Shown here: piece after piece, positions 52,946 to 62,529 of the stretch
Position numbering within the stretch: the stretch's first letter is position 1
Layout: each line of letters starts with the position of its first letter
From: Nostoc sp. XA010
Lineage (GTDB): Bacteria > Cyanobacteriota > Cyanobacteriia > Cyanobacteriales > Nostocaceae
NCBI RefSeq assembly: GCF_020829625.1
Contig: NZ_JAIVFX010000022.1
Location: forward strand, 1 to 64,000
Length of the DNA: 64,000 nt
Reading direction: 5' to 3'
The notes under the pieces: generated by a model
What the model was told of the DNA's origin: nothing
The model's input: only the letters and a program-made list of their open reading frames with translations
The model's database searches: none
Made by a program: the position numbers and the translations under genes

Positions 52946-53143
52946 TCAATCATCAGTTGGATCATCGATCATTTCTGGTACTAAAGCTGGGTTACTTTTA
53001 CGTTCTTCTGGTGATTGCTCCCGAATAACATCGTCTATTCTCGCAGGGTGTTTAATTTTGTCCAGTACCTCTGGATCTAGTTGCGATGGATCGCCTTCTG
53101 GACTAGACTTTTCAGCTTGACTAGGAACTGTTTCCTTATTCAT
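52946..53143 (-). CDS. Small acidic hydrophilic protein (65 aa)
   Basis: A 65-residue, Pro- and Glu-rich protein with no membrane segment (SPEGDPSQLDPEVLDKIKHP, ending MIDDPTDD). I do not recognise the family. It starts at ATG 53143 with GGGGAAA eight bases upstream, a good ribosome site. A longer frame from a TTG (53170) is less likely. A strong terminator directly follows, which supports a genuine gene. It is probably disordered, and possibly stress-related; the latter is only a guess from composition. Confidence 0.68.
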   Translation of the reverse strand: MNKETVPSQAEKSSPEGDPSQLDPEVLDKIKHPARIDDVIREQSPEERKSNPALVPEMIDDPTDD

Positions 53144-53345
53144 CACTATTTCCCCGAACTTATACGGCAAGCTTAAGTTCTTTTGTAGTCAGGTTCACAC
53201 TATCTTGAGACTTAATTTCACACAGTAATAAGTAAAAAAAGCAATAGCCTCTTGTAGACCAAAGATGATTTACTAAACTAAATAGCCTTTACTATAAAAA
53301 ACGTAAATATTCTGTATTCTCCGTTTCACAAATAGGAAATAAGCA

Positions 53346-54641
53346 GTGTTACCAAAAAAGCCCCCCGCTACCAATCAAACTCAACGCTGGACATTTGCTC
53401 AACTTTTTGGACTGGTAAAACGTAATCCCTTGATGATTTCGCAGTGGGTGATCTGCTGGGTAGTTGTAGGTATTGCTGGTGGTCTATTTGCTGCGTTGTA
53501 CTGGAATGTTTTAGAACTTTTAACTCACCAGTTGCAAAAAGTTGAAGGTTTCAGCCTCCTGATAGTGATGCCACTAGCTGGTTTAGTTATCGGGCTGGTG
53601 ATTCATTTTTTAGGAAATCCCGGTGAAATCGCCGTGATTGTTGATAATATCCATTTTCGTGGCGGACGCCTAGATGCTCGTAAGAATCCCTCAATGATTC
53701 TTGCTTCTCTAATCAGCATATCGGCAGGCGGTAGTGCTGGCCCTGAAGCACCACTGGTACAGGTAACAGGTTCTTTTGGTACTTGGGTTGCCGATCGCCT
53801 AAAACTCCAGGGTGAAGACCTCAGAACCATGAGTTTAGCGGCGATGGCGGCTGGCTTCACTGCCTTGTTTGGCGCACCTCTTGGCGGTGCAATGTTCGCC
53901 CTAGAGATTTTACACCATCAGCATATTGTGGAATATTACGAAGCCTTGATGCCAGCCATTGTTTCGAGTTGCGCTAGTTATTTGGTATTTGCAGCAATTA
54001 CACAATTAGGAATTGCGCCCACTTGGCATTTTCCCCAGTACCACTTAGACAAGATTGATGATTTTGCGATCGCTATTATGTTCGGCATCATCGGGACGGT
54101 GGCGGGATGGATTTTTATGGGCATTTTTCGGGGCTGCGATTACTTGCTTGCTCGAATTCCTGGCCCCATTTATGTACGCACAACATTAGCAGGATTCGGG
54201 CTTGGCACTTTAGCAGTTTTATTACCCCTAACCCGTTATTTTGGACATGAAGAGTTAGAATCAGTCCTCGCTACTAACTTTGGTGCTGTTTTTCTCTTAA
54301 CTCTCGCTCTTGGTAAAATGGCTGCCATTAGCATTACAGTAACAGGTGGGTGGCGCGGTGGATTCATCATCCCTTTGTTTTTCACTGGTGCTTGTATTGG
54401 TAAAGCTGTAGCAGTCTTAATTCCGGGGCTTAATCCGTCCCTTGCGATGATTTGTACAATGGCGGCTATCAATGCAGCTGTAACGCGTACACCTATAAGT
54501 ACGACTTTGCTACTGTCAAAACTGGCTAATTTGAGTCCTTTTACGCCAATCCTTTTTGCCAGTTTAATTGGATTTTTTCTCGCGCCCAAAGTTCCCCTAA
54601 TTGCAGCTCAATTGAAGTCTCAGAGAGAAGCTACTGAATAA
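53346..54641 (+). CDS. ClC family chloride channel/transporter
   Basis: A 431-residue ClC protein with about ten to twelve hydrophobic segments. The selectivity region appears as GGSAGPEAPLVQVTGS, with the gating Glu in GPEAP, and the GGWRGGFIIPLFFTGACIGK segment gives the second conserved motif. The GREGP form common in ClC proteins is replaced by GPEAP. No C-terminal CBS domains are present. It may act as channel or Cl-/H+ exchanger; the sequence does not decide. It starts at GTG 53346 with AGGAAA about nine bases upstream, and stands alone. Confidence 0.88.
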   Translation: MLPKKPPATNQTQRWTFAQLFGLVKRNPLMISQWVICWVVVGIAGGLFAALYWNVLELLTHQLQKVEGFSLLIVMPLAGLVIGLVIHFLGNPGEIAVIVDNIHFRGGRLDARKNPSMILASLISISAGGSAGPEAPLVQVTGSFGTWVADRLKLQGEDLRTMSLAAMAAGFTALFGAPLGGAMFALEILHHQHIVEYYEALMPAIVSSCASYLVFAAITQLGIAPTWHFPQYHLDKIDDFAIAIMFGIIGTVAGWIFMGIFRGCDYLLARIPGPIYVRTTLAGFGLGTLAVLLPLTRYFGHEELESVLATNFGAVFLLTLALGKMAAISITVTGGWRGGFIIPLFFTGACIGKAVAVLIPGLNPSLAMICTMAAINAAVTRTPISTTLLLSKLANLSPFTPILFASLIGFFLAPKVPLIAAQLKSQREATE

Positions 54642-54699
54642 AAGGGTAAGTAGAAGTCTGTCAAGGGAAGTTTGAAGGGTAAAGGAACGAACCGCATAC

Positions 54700-54880
54700 T
54701 CCTAGGGGGATCTTGCTACGCGCAGCGTCTCGTTAGAGAAGGACGCAAAGAGCGCATTCGCGCAGCGTCTCGCAGAGAAAGAAGAAGGAAAGAAGAGAAA
54801 TTGATGAGAAATTAAGTTCGTAGTAAGGACTTTAGTCCTAATCTTCTAAGCACTAAAGTGCTTACTACAAACTTTTCATT
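54700..54880. repeat. Cluster of dispersed repeats
   Basis: Positions 54705-54780 carry GCTACGCGCAGCGTCTCG and GCGCAGCGTCTCGCAGAG modules. Positions 54820-54873 are another repeat (GTAGTAAGGACTTTAGTCC ... GTGCTTACTACAAACT) that recurs at 59643-59695. Confidence 0.65.
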
Positions 54881-54903
54881 ACTAGCTAGGGTATTGTGTT
54901 AAT

Positions 54904-55860
54904 TTACGTACAATTACTTTTCATCAGCCAGGAAGAACGCAAAAGCGCGATCGCTTCTTCTTTTTGTTTAGCTTCGACTTCGATCCACGGTGCTTGGTGG
55001 TAGACGTTAGGCATATCGGTAATCAAGTTGCTGTGTTTTCTGTCATTGAAAGCTTGCTCACCATTGGAAATATGGACTAATTGCCAATCTGGATTTGTCC
55101 AAGTTTCTCGCGCTGCGTAAAACATCGATTCTACACTCGGATGATCGTAGCTATCTAAATTTTCATGGCAAATATGGTGATGGGCATCAAATACCATCGG
55201 TACGCCAGCTTGCTGACATACTGCTAAAATTTCATCGGCACTATAGGCGTATTCATCGTTTTCTAGCGTCAAGCGGCTTTTGATATTTTCTGGTAGTTGG
55301 GAGATTACCTTTACTAGTTGTTCAGGACGTTGAGATTTGCCACCATGAATATTCATCAATGACCAAGGCGATCGCGGTAAGCCCAGTAAGTCAAATATAC
55401 GTGCATGTCCTGCTAAATTATTGATACTTGCTTGTACCACTTCGGGAGAATCAGAACTCAGCACTACATATTGATCTGGATGCAACACCATTCTTATGCT
55501 TAATGCATTTGCTCGTTGACCGATTGTTGCTAAATCAGCGCTCATTGCCTCTAATATATTTGCGCCGATTTCGTCTTCTAAGTCACTTAGAGGAAATAGG
55601 GCAGAAGACATCCGATAAAGTTGAATTTGATTCTGCTCACAAAAGGAAAGGGCGTCATGCAAACGCTGTAAGTTATGTCGATACAGTTCACTCAGGGCAC
55701 TTTTGCGATCGCTAAGGGAAAGTTTTAAGTATCGGGTGCGCGTCATTGTCCGAAAGCGCACTTGTTTGTCAGAGGTGATGCAAACTAGCCCTAAATGGGG
55801 CAGTGTAATTTTTTGGCACTGCTGTGCTTTAGGTAATTTTTGAAACTCGATTACGGTCAT
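54904..55860 (-). CDS. uvsE: UV damage endonuclease
   Basis: UvsE/UvdE makes a nick 5' of UV photoproducts and other lesions, starting an alternative excision repair route. The 318-residue protein has the TIM-barrel pattern with metal-binding His, Glu and Asp: MVLHPDQYVVLSS, LMNIHGGK, SRLTLENDE, VFDAHHHICHE and WQLVHISNGEQ. Family openings HLGLVCITSDK and RYLKLSLSDRK also match. Length is normal. It begins at ATG 55860 and is convergent with the ClC gene across a repeat cluster. Confidence 0.92.
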   Translation of the reverse strand: MTVIEFQKLPKAQQCQKITLPHLGLVCITSDKQVRFRTMTRTRYLKLSLSDRKSALSELYRHNLQRLHDALSFCEQNQIQLYRMSSALFPLSDLEDEIGANILEAMSADLATIGQRANALSIRMVLHPDQYVVLSSDSPEVVQASINNLAGHARIFDLLGLPRSPWSLMNIHGGKSQRPEQLVKVISQLPENIKSRLTLENDEYAYSADEILAVCQQAGVPMVFDAHHHICHENLDSYDHPSVESMFYAARETWTNPDWQLVHISNGEQAFNDRKHSNLITDMPNVYHQAPWIEVEAKQKEEAIALLRSSWLMKSNCT

Positions 55861-55992
55861 TAGCTAATACTAACTGTTGCCTGTTTTGAGCCATTCTTTA
55901 ATTTAAACAATTTCTACCACTACCTTACGAGTACCTAAAGAATGAAGTCTTAAGCCTTAGAGGATGTTTGAAAAGTTATAAGAGGTAAAATT

Positions 55993-57330
55993 TTATGCCA
56001 ATCGTCTCGCCATAATTCGGATCATAGCTTGCAATTTTGAGTTGCCTGAAGGGCTGCGCTTGGTGAATGAACAAACACCTAATGCACCAAACCCTACTAA
56101 TAAGCCCAATATAGAAGTCGGTTCAGGAACTTTTTTTGTAGTGTCAATCCTTAAAACTTGTCCTTGTCCTGGGCGATCGCCTTTATTTGAAACATAAACA
56201 GCACCATCAGGGCTAACAGTCAAGGCAGTAGCAGACTCTAACCCATTACCACTTAGCAGCGTTGTCCGGGTTCCATCAGGGGCTATTTGCACTAAAGAAC
56301 CATCTGAAACACCTTTCCACTGTGGTTCATTGCCATATTGTAAAGCATACAAATTACTTTCAGCATCAAAAGCCAAGTCACTCAGTTGGGTAAAACCATC
56401 AGCGTAAACTGTAGTTTCACCATCAACACCAATCCGAAAAATCCTTGCTTTACCTTCTGGAAAAGGGAAACCAGTGTATTCGCTCACATATATTGCACCA
56501 TCGGGGCCAAATGTAACACCTGTAGGTACTGATTGAATTTCAATCTCCTGTGGTGTTTGTCCAGATGGCGGCGCATCAGGAGGTAGTACTTGTCCTGGCT
56601 CAGGAGCGGGGAAAATGGGATTAGTTATCTTTTGTGTAGGAAGCACAGTTAGTGACTTTAAATCACTTCCATCAAGTCCCACAGTCAAAACGTTGTTTGC
56701 AGCCGCATCAACAATATAAGCAGTATCATCCTTAATTGTAAAAGCATAGGGGTTACTAGCTATTTCACCGCTAACATCAAGCACATCAACCCCATCTGCA
56801 TTATTAGCGAATTCATACTTTGCCAAATCAGCAATACTTTTCAACGAACCTGTTTTCAGGTCTACTTTATAAAGCTGTCCCCAGCTAGGAGAATTTTTCG
56901 GAAAATCGGAAATAGTTGGATTACCAGCATACCCAATTAGAAGATAGGGATTGCCCAAGCGATCAAATTGGATATCTTGAGGTCCTTCACCTGTAGTACC
57001 AGTAGGTCTTAATGCTATTGAAGGTAATCCTGTAATTACACGTTCTTGTTTCCCATCCTTAACTCTAGTCACAGCACCACTTGTACCAGCACATGAAAGC
57101 AGACCTTCCAAACTAGGGCCCGGAATACATCGCCCATCTCCCCCCACACCTGACTCTGTAATATAGAGACTACCGTCAGGAGCAAAATTAAGACCACGGA
57201 CATTATCAAGACCGTCAGCAAGCACACTAAATGACACAGCTTTTGCTGGTTTTATTTCAGAAAAAACGGCAAGGCAAACAGTGAGCAATGTAAAACTAAG
57301 AGCAGACTTAGAAATTAAAGATAAAGGCAT
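55993..57330 (-). CDS. ScyD/ScyE-like secreted PEP-CTERM protein
   Basis: A 445-residue secreted protein with a signal peptide (SALSFTLLTVCLAVFSEIKPAKA) and a six-bladed-propeller-like body made of PDGSLYITE and FGPDGAIYVSEYTG repeats (NHL/SMP-30 style). It resembles ScyD and ScyE of scytonemin clusters, whose function is not settled. The C-terminus is a PEP-CTERM sorting signal: VPEPTSILGLLVGFG followed by a hydrophobic helix and Arg/Lys. I start at ATG 57330; the frame reaches a TTG at 57342. No other scytonemin gene or exosortase is in the window. Eight conserved Cys residues in the first third could form disulfides. Confidence 0.82.
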   Translation of the reverse strand: MPLSLISKSALSFTLLTVCLAVFSEIKPAKAVSFSVLADGLDNVRGLNFAPDGSLYITESGVGGDGRCIPGPSLEGLLSCAGTSGAVTRVKDGKQERVITGLPSIALRPTGTTGEGPQDIQFDRLGNPYLLIGYAGNPTISDFPKNSPSWGQLYKVDLKTGSLKSIADLAKYEFANNADGVDVLDVSGEIASNPYAFTIKDDTAYIVDAAANNVLTVGLDGSDLKSLTVLPTQKITNPIFPAPEPGQVLPPDAPPSGQTPQEIEIQSVPTGVTFGPDGAIYVSEYTGFPFPEGKARIFRIGVDGETTVYADGFTQLSDLAFDAESNLYALQYGNEPQWKGVSDGSLVQIAPDGTRTTLLSGNGLESATALTVSPDGAVYVSNKGDRPGQGQVLRIDTTKKVPEPTSILGLLVGFGALGVCSFTKRSPSGNSKLQAMIRIMARRLA

Positions 57331-57415
57331 TGGACAATCCAAATAAAGTAGAGATTTATTAAGTATTTTTATTAACTAATCGTGGCAATAACATGGTGCT
57401 TTATTCCGCCACAGT

Positions 57416-58060
57416 TCATCCAGCTAATCGACGGTAGCGCCGACGCACGATAAAACTGGCTCCAATCAAACCTATACTAATAAGTGGCATCATAGTTGTT
57501 GGTTCTAGAACTTCTTGAGGAACTTCGATAGAACCGGTTACTAAAGCCTGACCCTTCAAAGTAATAGTTGCTCCCAGATTAACTATGTCTTCTTCGGAGA
57601 ATAATAGTGTGCTTGTAGCGTTTTTGAATATGCCTTCACCATCGGTGATATTTACGACGCCAGAGCCTTTCGCTGTCAGATTTTCAAAATTCACTGAAGC
57701 ACTAGCATCACTTGTTCCAAATAACTTGTTAGTACCACTACCAAATAGAATGTATCCCTGTGGGAAACCTTGAACGCTGAATACCTCTGGATTATTATTA
57801 AAAGTCAGATTTCCATTGGCATCAAGCACAGAGTATGTTAAACCTTCGTATAGTCCTAAATCATACGGCGCATCATCACTCAAACCTACCTCAAATACCT
57901 TGGAAACGTTGCCTGAGATCGGCTCAATATTAACTGTTGTGCGATAGTTGCCAGTAAATGGATATATGGTTTGTGCTGTAGCTCTCATTGCATCTAAGCA
58001 AATGCTAGTGAAAGTGAGAACCAATGGAACTAGCCACACCTGGAATGAGCGAAGTATCAT
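57416..58060 (-). CDS. Secreted PEP-CTERM-type protein
   Basis: A 214-residue protein with an N-terminal signal peptide (LVPLVLTFTSICLDAMRATA). The body is beta-rich and not recognised. The C-terminus has EPTTMMPLISIGLIGASFIV followed by RRRYRR, a PEP-CTERM-like sorting signal that lacks the second Pro of PEP and reads EPT. Such proteins are anchored or cleaved by exosortase at the outer surface. It lies 86 bases upstream of the ScyD-like gene on the same strand and may be in one operon. Confidence 0.72.
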   Translation of the reverse strand: MILRSFQVWLVPLVLTFTSICLDAMRATAQTIYPFTGNYRTTVNIEPISGNVSKVFEVGLSDDAPYDLGLYEGLTYSVLDANGNLTFNNNPEVFSVQGFPQGYILFGSGTNKLFGTSDASASVNFENLTAKGSGVVNITDGEGIFKNATSTLLFSEEDIVNLGATITLKGQALVTGSIEVPQEVLEPTTMMPLISIGLIGASFIVRRRYRRLAG

Positions 58061-58488
58061 TTAAAACTTCTAACCTCAAAAACTATTGATTTTGACAATA
58101 AGTCGAATATTCAATTTTCGGAAATATGCGACTTTTACAAAAGTCTTTCAATTTGGGTCAATTGTGTAAATTGTTGTCTACAGGAGACAATCTAAAGATT
58201 TTGAAATTAAAAAATTAATGTCAATTGACCCTACGGGGTTAAAGGTTAGAGGATTTTAAGTGCAGTTGCAATGAATAATCTTTTGATAAACTTGGCAATT
58301 TTTTATTAGTTACTAGACTGTCTTTGTAGGGAATTTAAGAATCCCACAGGTTTATTTTAAGATGCTAGAAAATTAATGCCCATGACTAATGACTCGAAAT
58401 CCCACGGCTTCAAGCTGTGGGATGAGTTAAACTGCCTTTATTCTTTGTTGGGCATATATCGTGACGATAATAGTGAAATCTTTTGTCT
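58061..58488. other. Intergenic region with IS605-like hairpin
   Basis: AT-rich, with no gene. It holds a near-perfect 25-nt hairpin at 58399-58423 (ATCCCACGGCTT / AAGCTGTGGGAT). Stem-loops of this sequence occur at ends of IS200/IS605-family elements in cyanobacteria, so it may be a remnant of one, but no transposase part remains. Confidence 0.5.
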
Positions 58489-59475
58489 TTACCTATGTCG
58501 TCGCTGATGCCATTGCCAAGCATGTGTGAGGATTTCCTTCACGTTGGGATACTGGGGATGCCAACCCAAAACTTTAGTTGCTTTGTCACTACTGCCAACT
58601 AAAATAGGAGGGTCGCCTGGTCTACGATCGCGCTCTTCAACTTTGATTTCTTTCCCTGTCACTTCCTGAGCAGTTTCTATCACTTCTCGAACTGAAAAAC
58701 CACTACCATTTCCCAAATTAAATACTTCACTTTCTCCACCTTTGAGCAGATATTCTAAACCCAAAATATGAGCTTGCGCCAAATCAGTTACGTGAATATA
58801 ATCCCGGATACAAGTACCGTCTGGGGTAGGGTAATCAGTGCCGAAAATAAAGATAGATTCGCGTTTACCCAAAGCAGCTAATAGTACTAACGGTATAAGG
58901 TGAGTTTCAGGTTCATGGTCTTCACCTAGCAATCCATTGGGGTCAGCACCGGCAGCGTTAAAGTAACGGAAACGTACAGATTTTAAATTGTAAGCTGTAT
59001 CAAAATCAGATAAAATTCGTTCTACCATCCACTTGCTTGTAGCGTATGGACTAATGGGATCTTGCGGATGTTCTTCGGTAAGGGGAACAAACTTTGGTAC
59101 ACCATAAAGGGCGCAGGTAGAAGAAAAGATAAATTTCTTAACTGACGCAGCAAGCATTGCCTCTAAAAGTGTCAGGGTTCCTGCAACATTATTTTGGTAA
59201 TATTTAGCTGGATCGGTGACAGATTCACCCACGGCAATATAAGCAGCAAAATGCATTACTGCCTCTATATTGTGAGTTGAAAATATGTTATCAAGCAGGG
59301 CGCGATCGCTCATGTCGCCAACAATCAACTTTATCTGCAAAACTTCTTCTACAAGTTCACGATGCCCATTGGATAGATTATCCAGAACAATTACTTCATA
59401 ACCTGCATTTTTCAGAGCTAATACAGCATGGGAGCCAATATATCCGGCTCCTCCGGTTACTAAAATGGTTGACAT
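58489..59475 (-). CDS. galE: UDP-glucose 4-epimerase
   Basis: GalE interconverts UDP-glucose and UDP-galactose, feeding galactolipids and exopolysaccharides. The 328-residue protein has the short-chain dehydrogenase signature VTGGAGYIGSHAVLAL, the FAAYIAVGESV loop, FSSTCALYG, the catalytic Tyr-Lys pair in SPYATSKWMVE, and FRYFNAAGADPNG. I start at ATG 59475 (MSTILVTGG); the frame extends 14 codons upstream without homology. Other extended-SDR epimerases share these motifs, so substrate is slightly uncertain. It leads the sugar-nucleotide run of the window's right end. Confidence 0.9.
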   Translation of the reverse strand: MSTILVTGGAGYIGSHAVLALKNAGYEVIVLDNLSNGHRELVEEVLQIKLIVGDMSDRALLDNIFSTHNIEAVMHFAAYIAVGESVTDPAKYYQNNVAGTLTLLEAMLAASVKKFIFSSTCALYGVPKFVPLTEEHPQDPISPYATSKWMVERILSDFDTAYNLKSVRFRYFNAAGADPNGLLGEDHEPETHLIPLVLLAALGKRESIFIFGTDYPTPDGTCIRDYIHVTDLAQAHILGLEYLLKGGESEVFNLGNGSGFSVREVIETAQEVTGKEIKVEERDRRPGDPPILVGSSDKATKVLGWHPQYPNVKEILTHAWQWHQRRHR

Positions 59476-59642
59476 AACTGGGGATTGGGGGGTAGAGAGA
59501 TTTAGGCATTTATTCATCCCTCCTAACCGCCCTTAAAAAGACCGGAATCAAAGTTCCTCAATTTATCGGGGAATTTAGAGGGATCTAAAACTTTTGATAC
59601 CTACAATAGGACTTTTAAAACATTCTCTGAGACATAGATGGT

Positions 59643-59695
59643 TGTAGTGAGGACTTTAGTTTTCAAAGAAGCACGCTTTGTGCTTACTACAAACT
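59643..59695. repeat. Dispersed repeat (second copy of the 54820 family)
   Basis: TGTAGTGAGGACTTTAG ... TGCTTACTACAAACT matches 54820-54873 and encloses a GCACGCTTTGTGC-type hairpin. It lies directly downstream of the glycosidase-RmlD gene. Confidence 0.65.
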
Positions 59696-59698
59696 CAT

Positions 59699-61963
59699 CT
59701 AAATTCTTTCTTCCAAGTAACGAGAAATTGCATTGTCAAGGGATGGCATAAATTCACCTCGGCTGCTACCAAGAACGCTGTAAGTTGGGCGGGGAGCAGT
59801 TAAACCAAGCTCTTCTGTGGGCACAGAAATTAGATTGGTAACACTGACTCCAGCTTGTTTAGCCGCTAACCTTGCTAAATCAGCCCAGGCGATCGCACTC
59901 TTATTCGCCAAATGCCACAGCCCAGACTCGCCGTCAATTAATAAATCTAGGCTGGCATGAACTAAATCTGGTACATAAGTAGGTGAAATAATTCCATCCT
60001 CGGCGGCAACGAAATTATTACCAGCACTAAGCTGACGCAGAGCGATCGTGACAAAGTTATACTCATCCCACGGGCCAAAAAATGCACTTGTGCGAATCAC
60101 TAGTGATGCAGGATAAGCCTGCAATACCAGCTTTTCTGCCAAAACTTTACTGCACCCATATACATTAAGAGGAGCAACGGTATCAGTTTCGACATAAGGA
60201 TTAGATACAGCACCGTCAAATACCAAATCTGAGGAGAAGGTTAATAGCGGTACATTATGTTCAGCGCAAGCAGCAGCTAGAATCGCTGGGCCTTCAGCGT
60301 TCACCTGTAAGCAAACATGGGGTTCACGTTCAGCATCGTCCACCCGCACGTATCCGGCAGCGTTCACAACCGCCCACGGCTTCAACTGGGTAAGTGCCGC
60401 ATCCACAGAGGCAGGATTGGTAATATCCATTTCTTGGCGCGTCAGCAGCTGATATGAAATTCCGCGCACTTCGCACAACCGAGCAAAAGCCTTTCCGAGA
60501 GTTCCTCTGGCACCGACGATCGCCAAAGGACGAGGGGAGGCAGGGGGCATTAGGGAAGTTTTTTTCCTTGCTTCCCCGATCATCGCATTGCAACTTAGTG
60601 CAGGGTATAACAGGCGCTCTTGGCGATGCCACCAGCCAGGGGTTTCAAGTAGCGGATGATTTAGTTGATGCCCATTTGCTAGATCCTGCACCATTTTAGC
60701 GATCGCTGTTGGTCGAGGATGTGGCGATTCTCCAGAGGAGACACTACGCGAACGTAAATCAAATACGCCTGGCTCGTAGTAGCCGTTAGCTTTTGTAACT
60801 AAACTATTCCAATCGTAGCTGCCAAGGAGCGCCCAAACAGTGACAGCGCGAATATCCACACCCTCAGCTTGTAATTCTTGCGCCGCATTCCACACCTCAT
60901 AAAGCCAGCGTAGCTGCTCCTCACGAGTGCAGCTAATATGAGCTTCGGTGACAGCAAGGGGCAGGTGATAGCGTTCCCATGTTTCTAGTAACAATGTACG
61001 TGGACCTGCCAATCCCTCAGCACAAACTCGCACCGCCTCTACATCTGCATACTTGTCATGCCCATTACCGCCATGCGTCCAAGCTGGATAATTTTCTGTG
61101 TGTTCATCCAAAAAGCGTTCGCTGGTTAAATAATGGTTAATTCCAATGATGTCAGGGGGACAGGTATTTTGCAAAAATGTCTCAAGTTCAGCCTCACTGA
61201 TGCCACACTTCTTTAAGTAACCCCACATTGAATGAGTTGGGTTAATTCGACCGCACAATAAATCAAGGCTCAACCAACGGCGATCGTTCTCCAATTCTGC
61301 TTGATATTCTAGTTTAGGTGTACTGTAAGTCTTACCTAAATCCTCGGTTTGCACTAGTTGAGCGCTGGGGTTAACTTCCCGAATTGCCTTCATTGCCAAG
61401 GCTACTGCGCGACACTCTCCTAACAAAGCACGGGCGAAAGTTAAATCATCCCGTCCGTGAGGATACCAGTGACCATACATTCCACTGAATCGCGCCGTTG
61501 TCAGTGGCTCGTTTACAGGCGTGTAATGTGTAACCCAAGGATAACGTTCGGCAACCGCACGAGCAAACACTGCTAGTTTTTCTGGAAATTCTGGGTCTAC
61601 CAAACTCGTATCTCGTGGGCCACTACCATGATGCACTAATCCCACAATTGGAAGGATGCCGAGTTCGCGCAAGCGCCCCAATCGCTCATCAGCCCAAGAC
61701 CAATCGGCATTTTCTAGCCCATTAGGTGCTATCTTTTCCCACAATACAGGGTAGCGGATAGCTTTTATCCCTAGTTCTGCAAACAAATCTAAATCATCTA
61801 AGCGCGTTGCATGACCGTTGCGTTCCAACTGGTCTAAATACTCATCACCCACGCGATTAACTGTACACTCTACACCAGCCCACACTTCCAAGGGGAGTTG
61901 TGAATTATTCTCTCTCAAAACGTTATTTGTCACGTCTTCACTTGAGTTAAAGAAAAAAGACAT
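59699..61963 (-). CDS. Glycoside hydrolase - RmlD fusion protein
   Basis: A 754-residue fusion. Residues about 25-425 form a glycoside hydrolase 1-like (beta-glucosidase type) barrel: acid/base Glu152 in YTPVNEPLT and candidate nucleophile Glu340 in LAVTEAHIS, where most GH1 enzymes have TENG. A linker with Trp/Arg leads to residues about 478-754, an RmlD-type dTDP-4-dehydrorhamnose reductase/SDR domain: VGARGTLGKAF, the FSSDLVFDG segment and YGCSKVLAEK (catalytic Tyr and Lys). No signal peptide is visible, so it acts in the cytoplasm. It may trim and then modify a sugar, but the combined pathway is inference. It lies within the galE to mutase cluster. Confidence 0.82.
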   Translation of the reverse strand: MSFFFNSSEDVTNNVLRENNSQLPLEVWAGVECTVNRVGDEYLDQLERNGHATRLDDLDLFAELGIKAIRYPVLWEKIAPNGLENADWSWADERLGRLRELGILPIVGLVHHGSGPRDTSLVDPEFPEKLAVFARAVAERYPWVTHYTPVNEPLTTARFSGMYGHWYPHGRDDLTFARALLGECRAVALAMKAIREVNPSAQLVQTEDLGKTYSTPKLEYQAELENDRRWLSLDLLCGRINPTHSMWGYLKKCGISEAELETFLQNTCPPDIIGINHYLTSERFLDEHTENYPAWTHGGNGHDKYADVEAVRVCAEGLAGPRTLLLETWERYHLPLAVTEAHISCTREEQLRWLYEVWNAAQELQAEGVDIRAVTVWALLGSYDWNSLVTKANGYYEPGVFDLRSRSVSSGESPHPRPTAIAKMVQDLANGHQLNHPLLETPGWWHRQERLLYPALSCNAMIGEARKKTSLMPPASPRPLAIVGARGTLGKAFARLCEVRGISYQLLTRQEMDITNPASVDAALTQLKPWAVVNAAGYVRVDDAEREPHVCLQVNAEGPAILAAACAEHNVPLLTFSSDLVFDGAVSNPYVETDTVAPLNVYGCSKVLAEKLVLQAYPASLVIRTSAFFGPWDEYNFVTIALRQLSAGNNFVAAEDGIISPTYVPDLVHASLDLLIDGESGLWHLANKSAIAWADLARLAAKQAGVSVTNLISVPTEELGLTAPRPTYSVLGSSRGEFMPSLDNAISRYLEERI

Positions 61964-62290
61964 AATTTACACAACCAAAGCTTTTATTACCTTTATCAAG
62001 ACTTACGCAAACAATAGCAGAAACCTTTTTTCAGGTAGGGGCAATTCATGTAGCCGAAGGCTTCCCGCAGGGTATTGCCCCAGAGCGCGTGTAGTTTTGC
62101 GTAAGTTCTACTTGAATATTTCCGTATTTTGATAACGCAGATATAATATCTACTATTTGCAGAGCGTTGACCACAAAAGCATAAAGAAAAATACAGAATT
62201 CAAAATCAATTAGTGGAATACTCAGATGCAACAGTTTCTTAGTACAGCTTTGCGTAAAATCGTAGCGTTGCGTTTTTAATGCAGGGGGAC

Positions 62291-62430
62291 GCATTAGCAT
62301 TGTCAGCCGATGCGTTGGCATTGTCAGCCAATGCGTTGACATTGTTAGCCAATGCATTGGCATTGTCAGAAGATGCATTAGCATTGTTAGCCAATGCGTT
62401 GGCATTGTCAGCCGATGCATTAACATTGCA
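62291..62430. repeat. 21-bp tandem array without GTGTACAC ends
   Basis: Six units beginning GCATTAGCATTGTCAGCC or GCGTTGGCATTGTCAGCC plus three bases, and a partial seventh, perfectly in step every 21 bp. Units differ at up to five positions, so it is older than the arrays at 8648 and 34802. GCAGGGTATTGCC follows it and also occurs at 62069-62081, outside the array. Confidence 0.8.
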
Positions 62431-62529
62431 GGGTATTGCCACATTTAATTCGCTACGAATTAATGAAATGCTATACTTAGTAACCACTAAATCATCTGCC
62501 AGTCACATAAAATTGCCAACCTGACTTTT

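Noticed and set aside
62239..62524. Ala/Asn-rich repeat proteins at the 62291 array
   Set aside because: Open on both strands because of the 21-bp period. They show no promoter or ribosome site.
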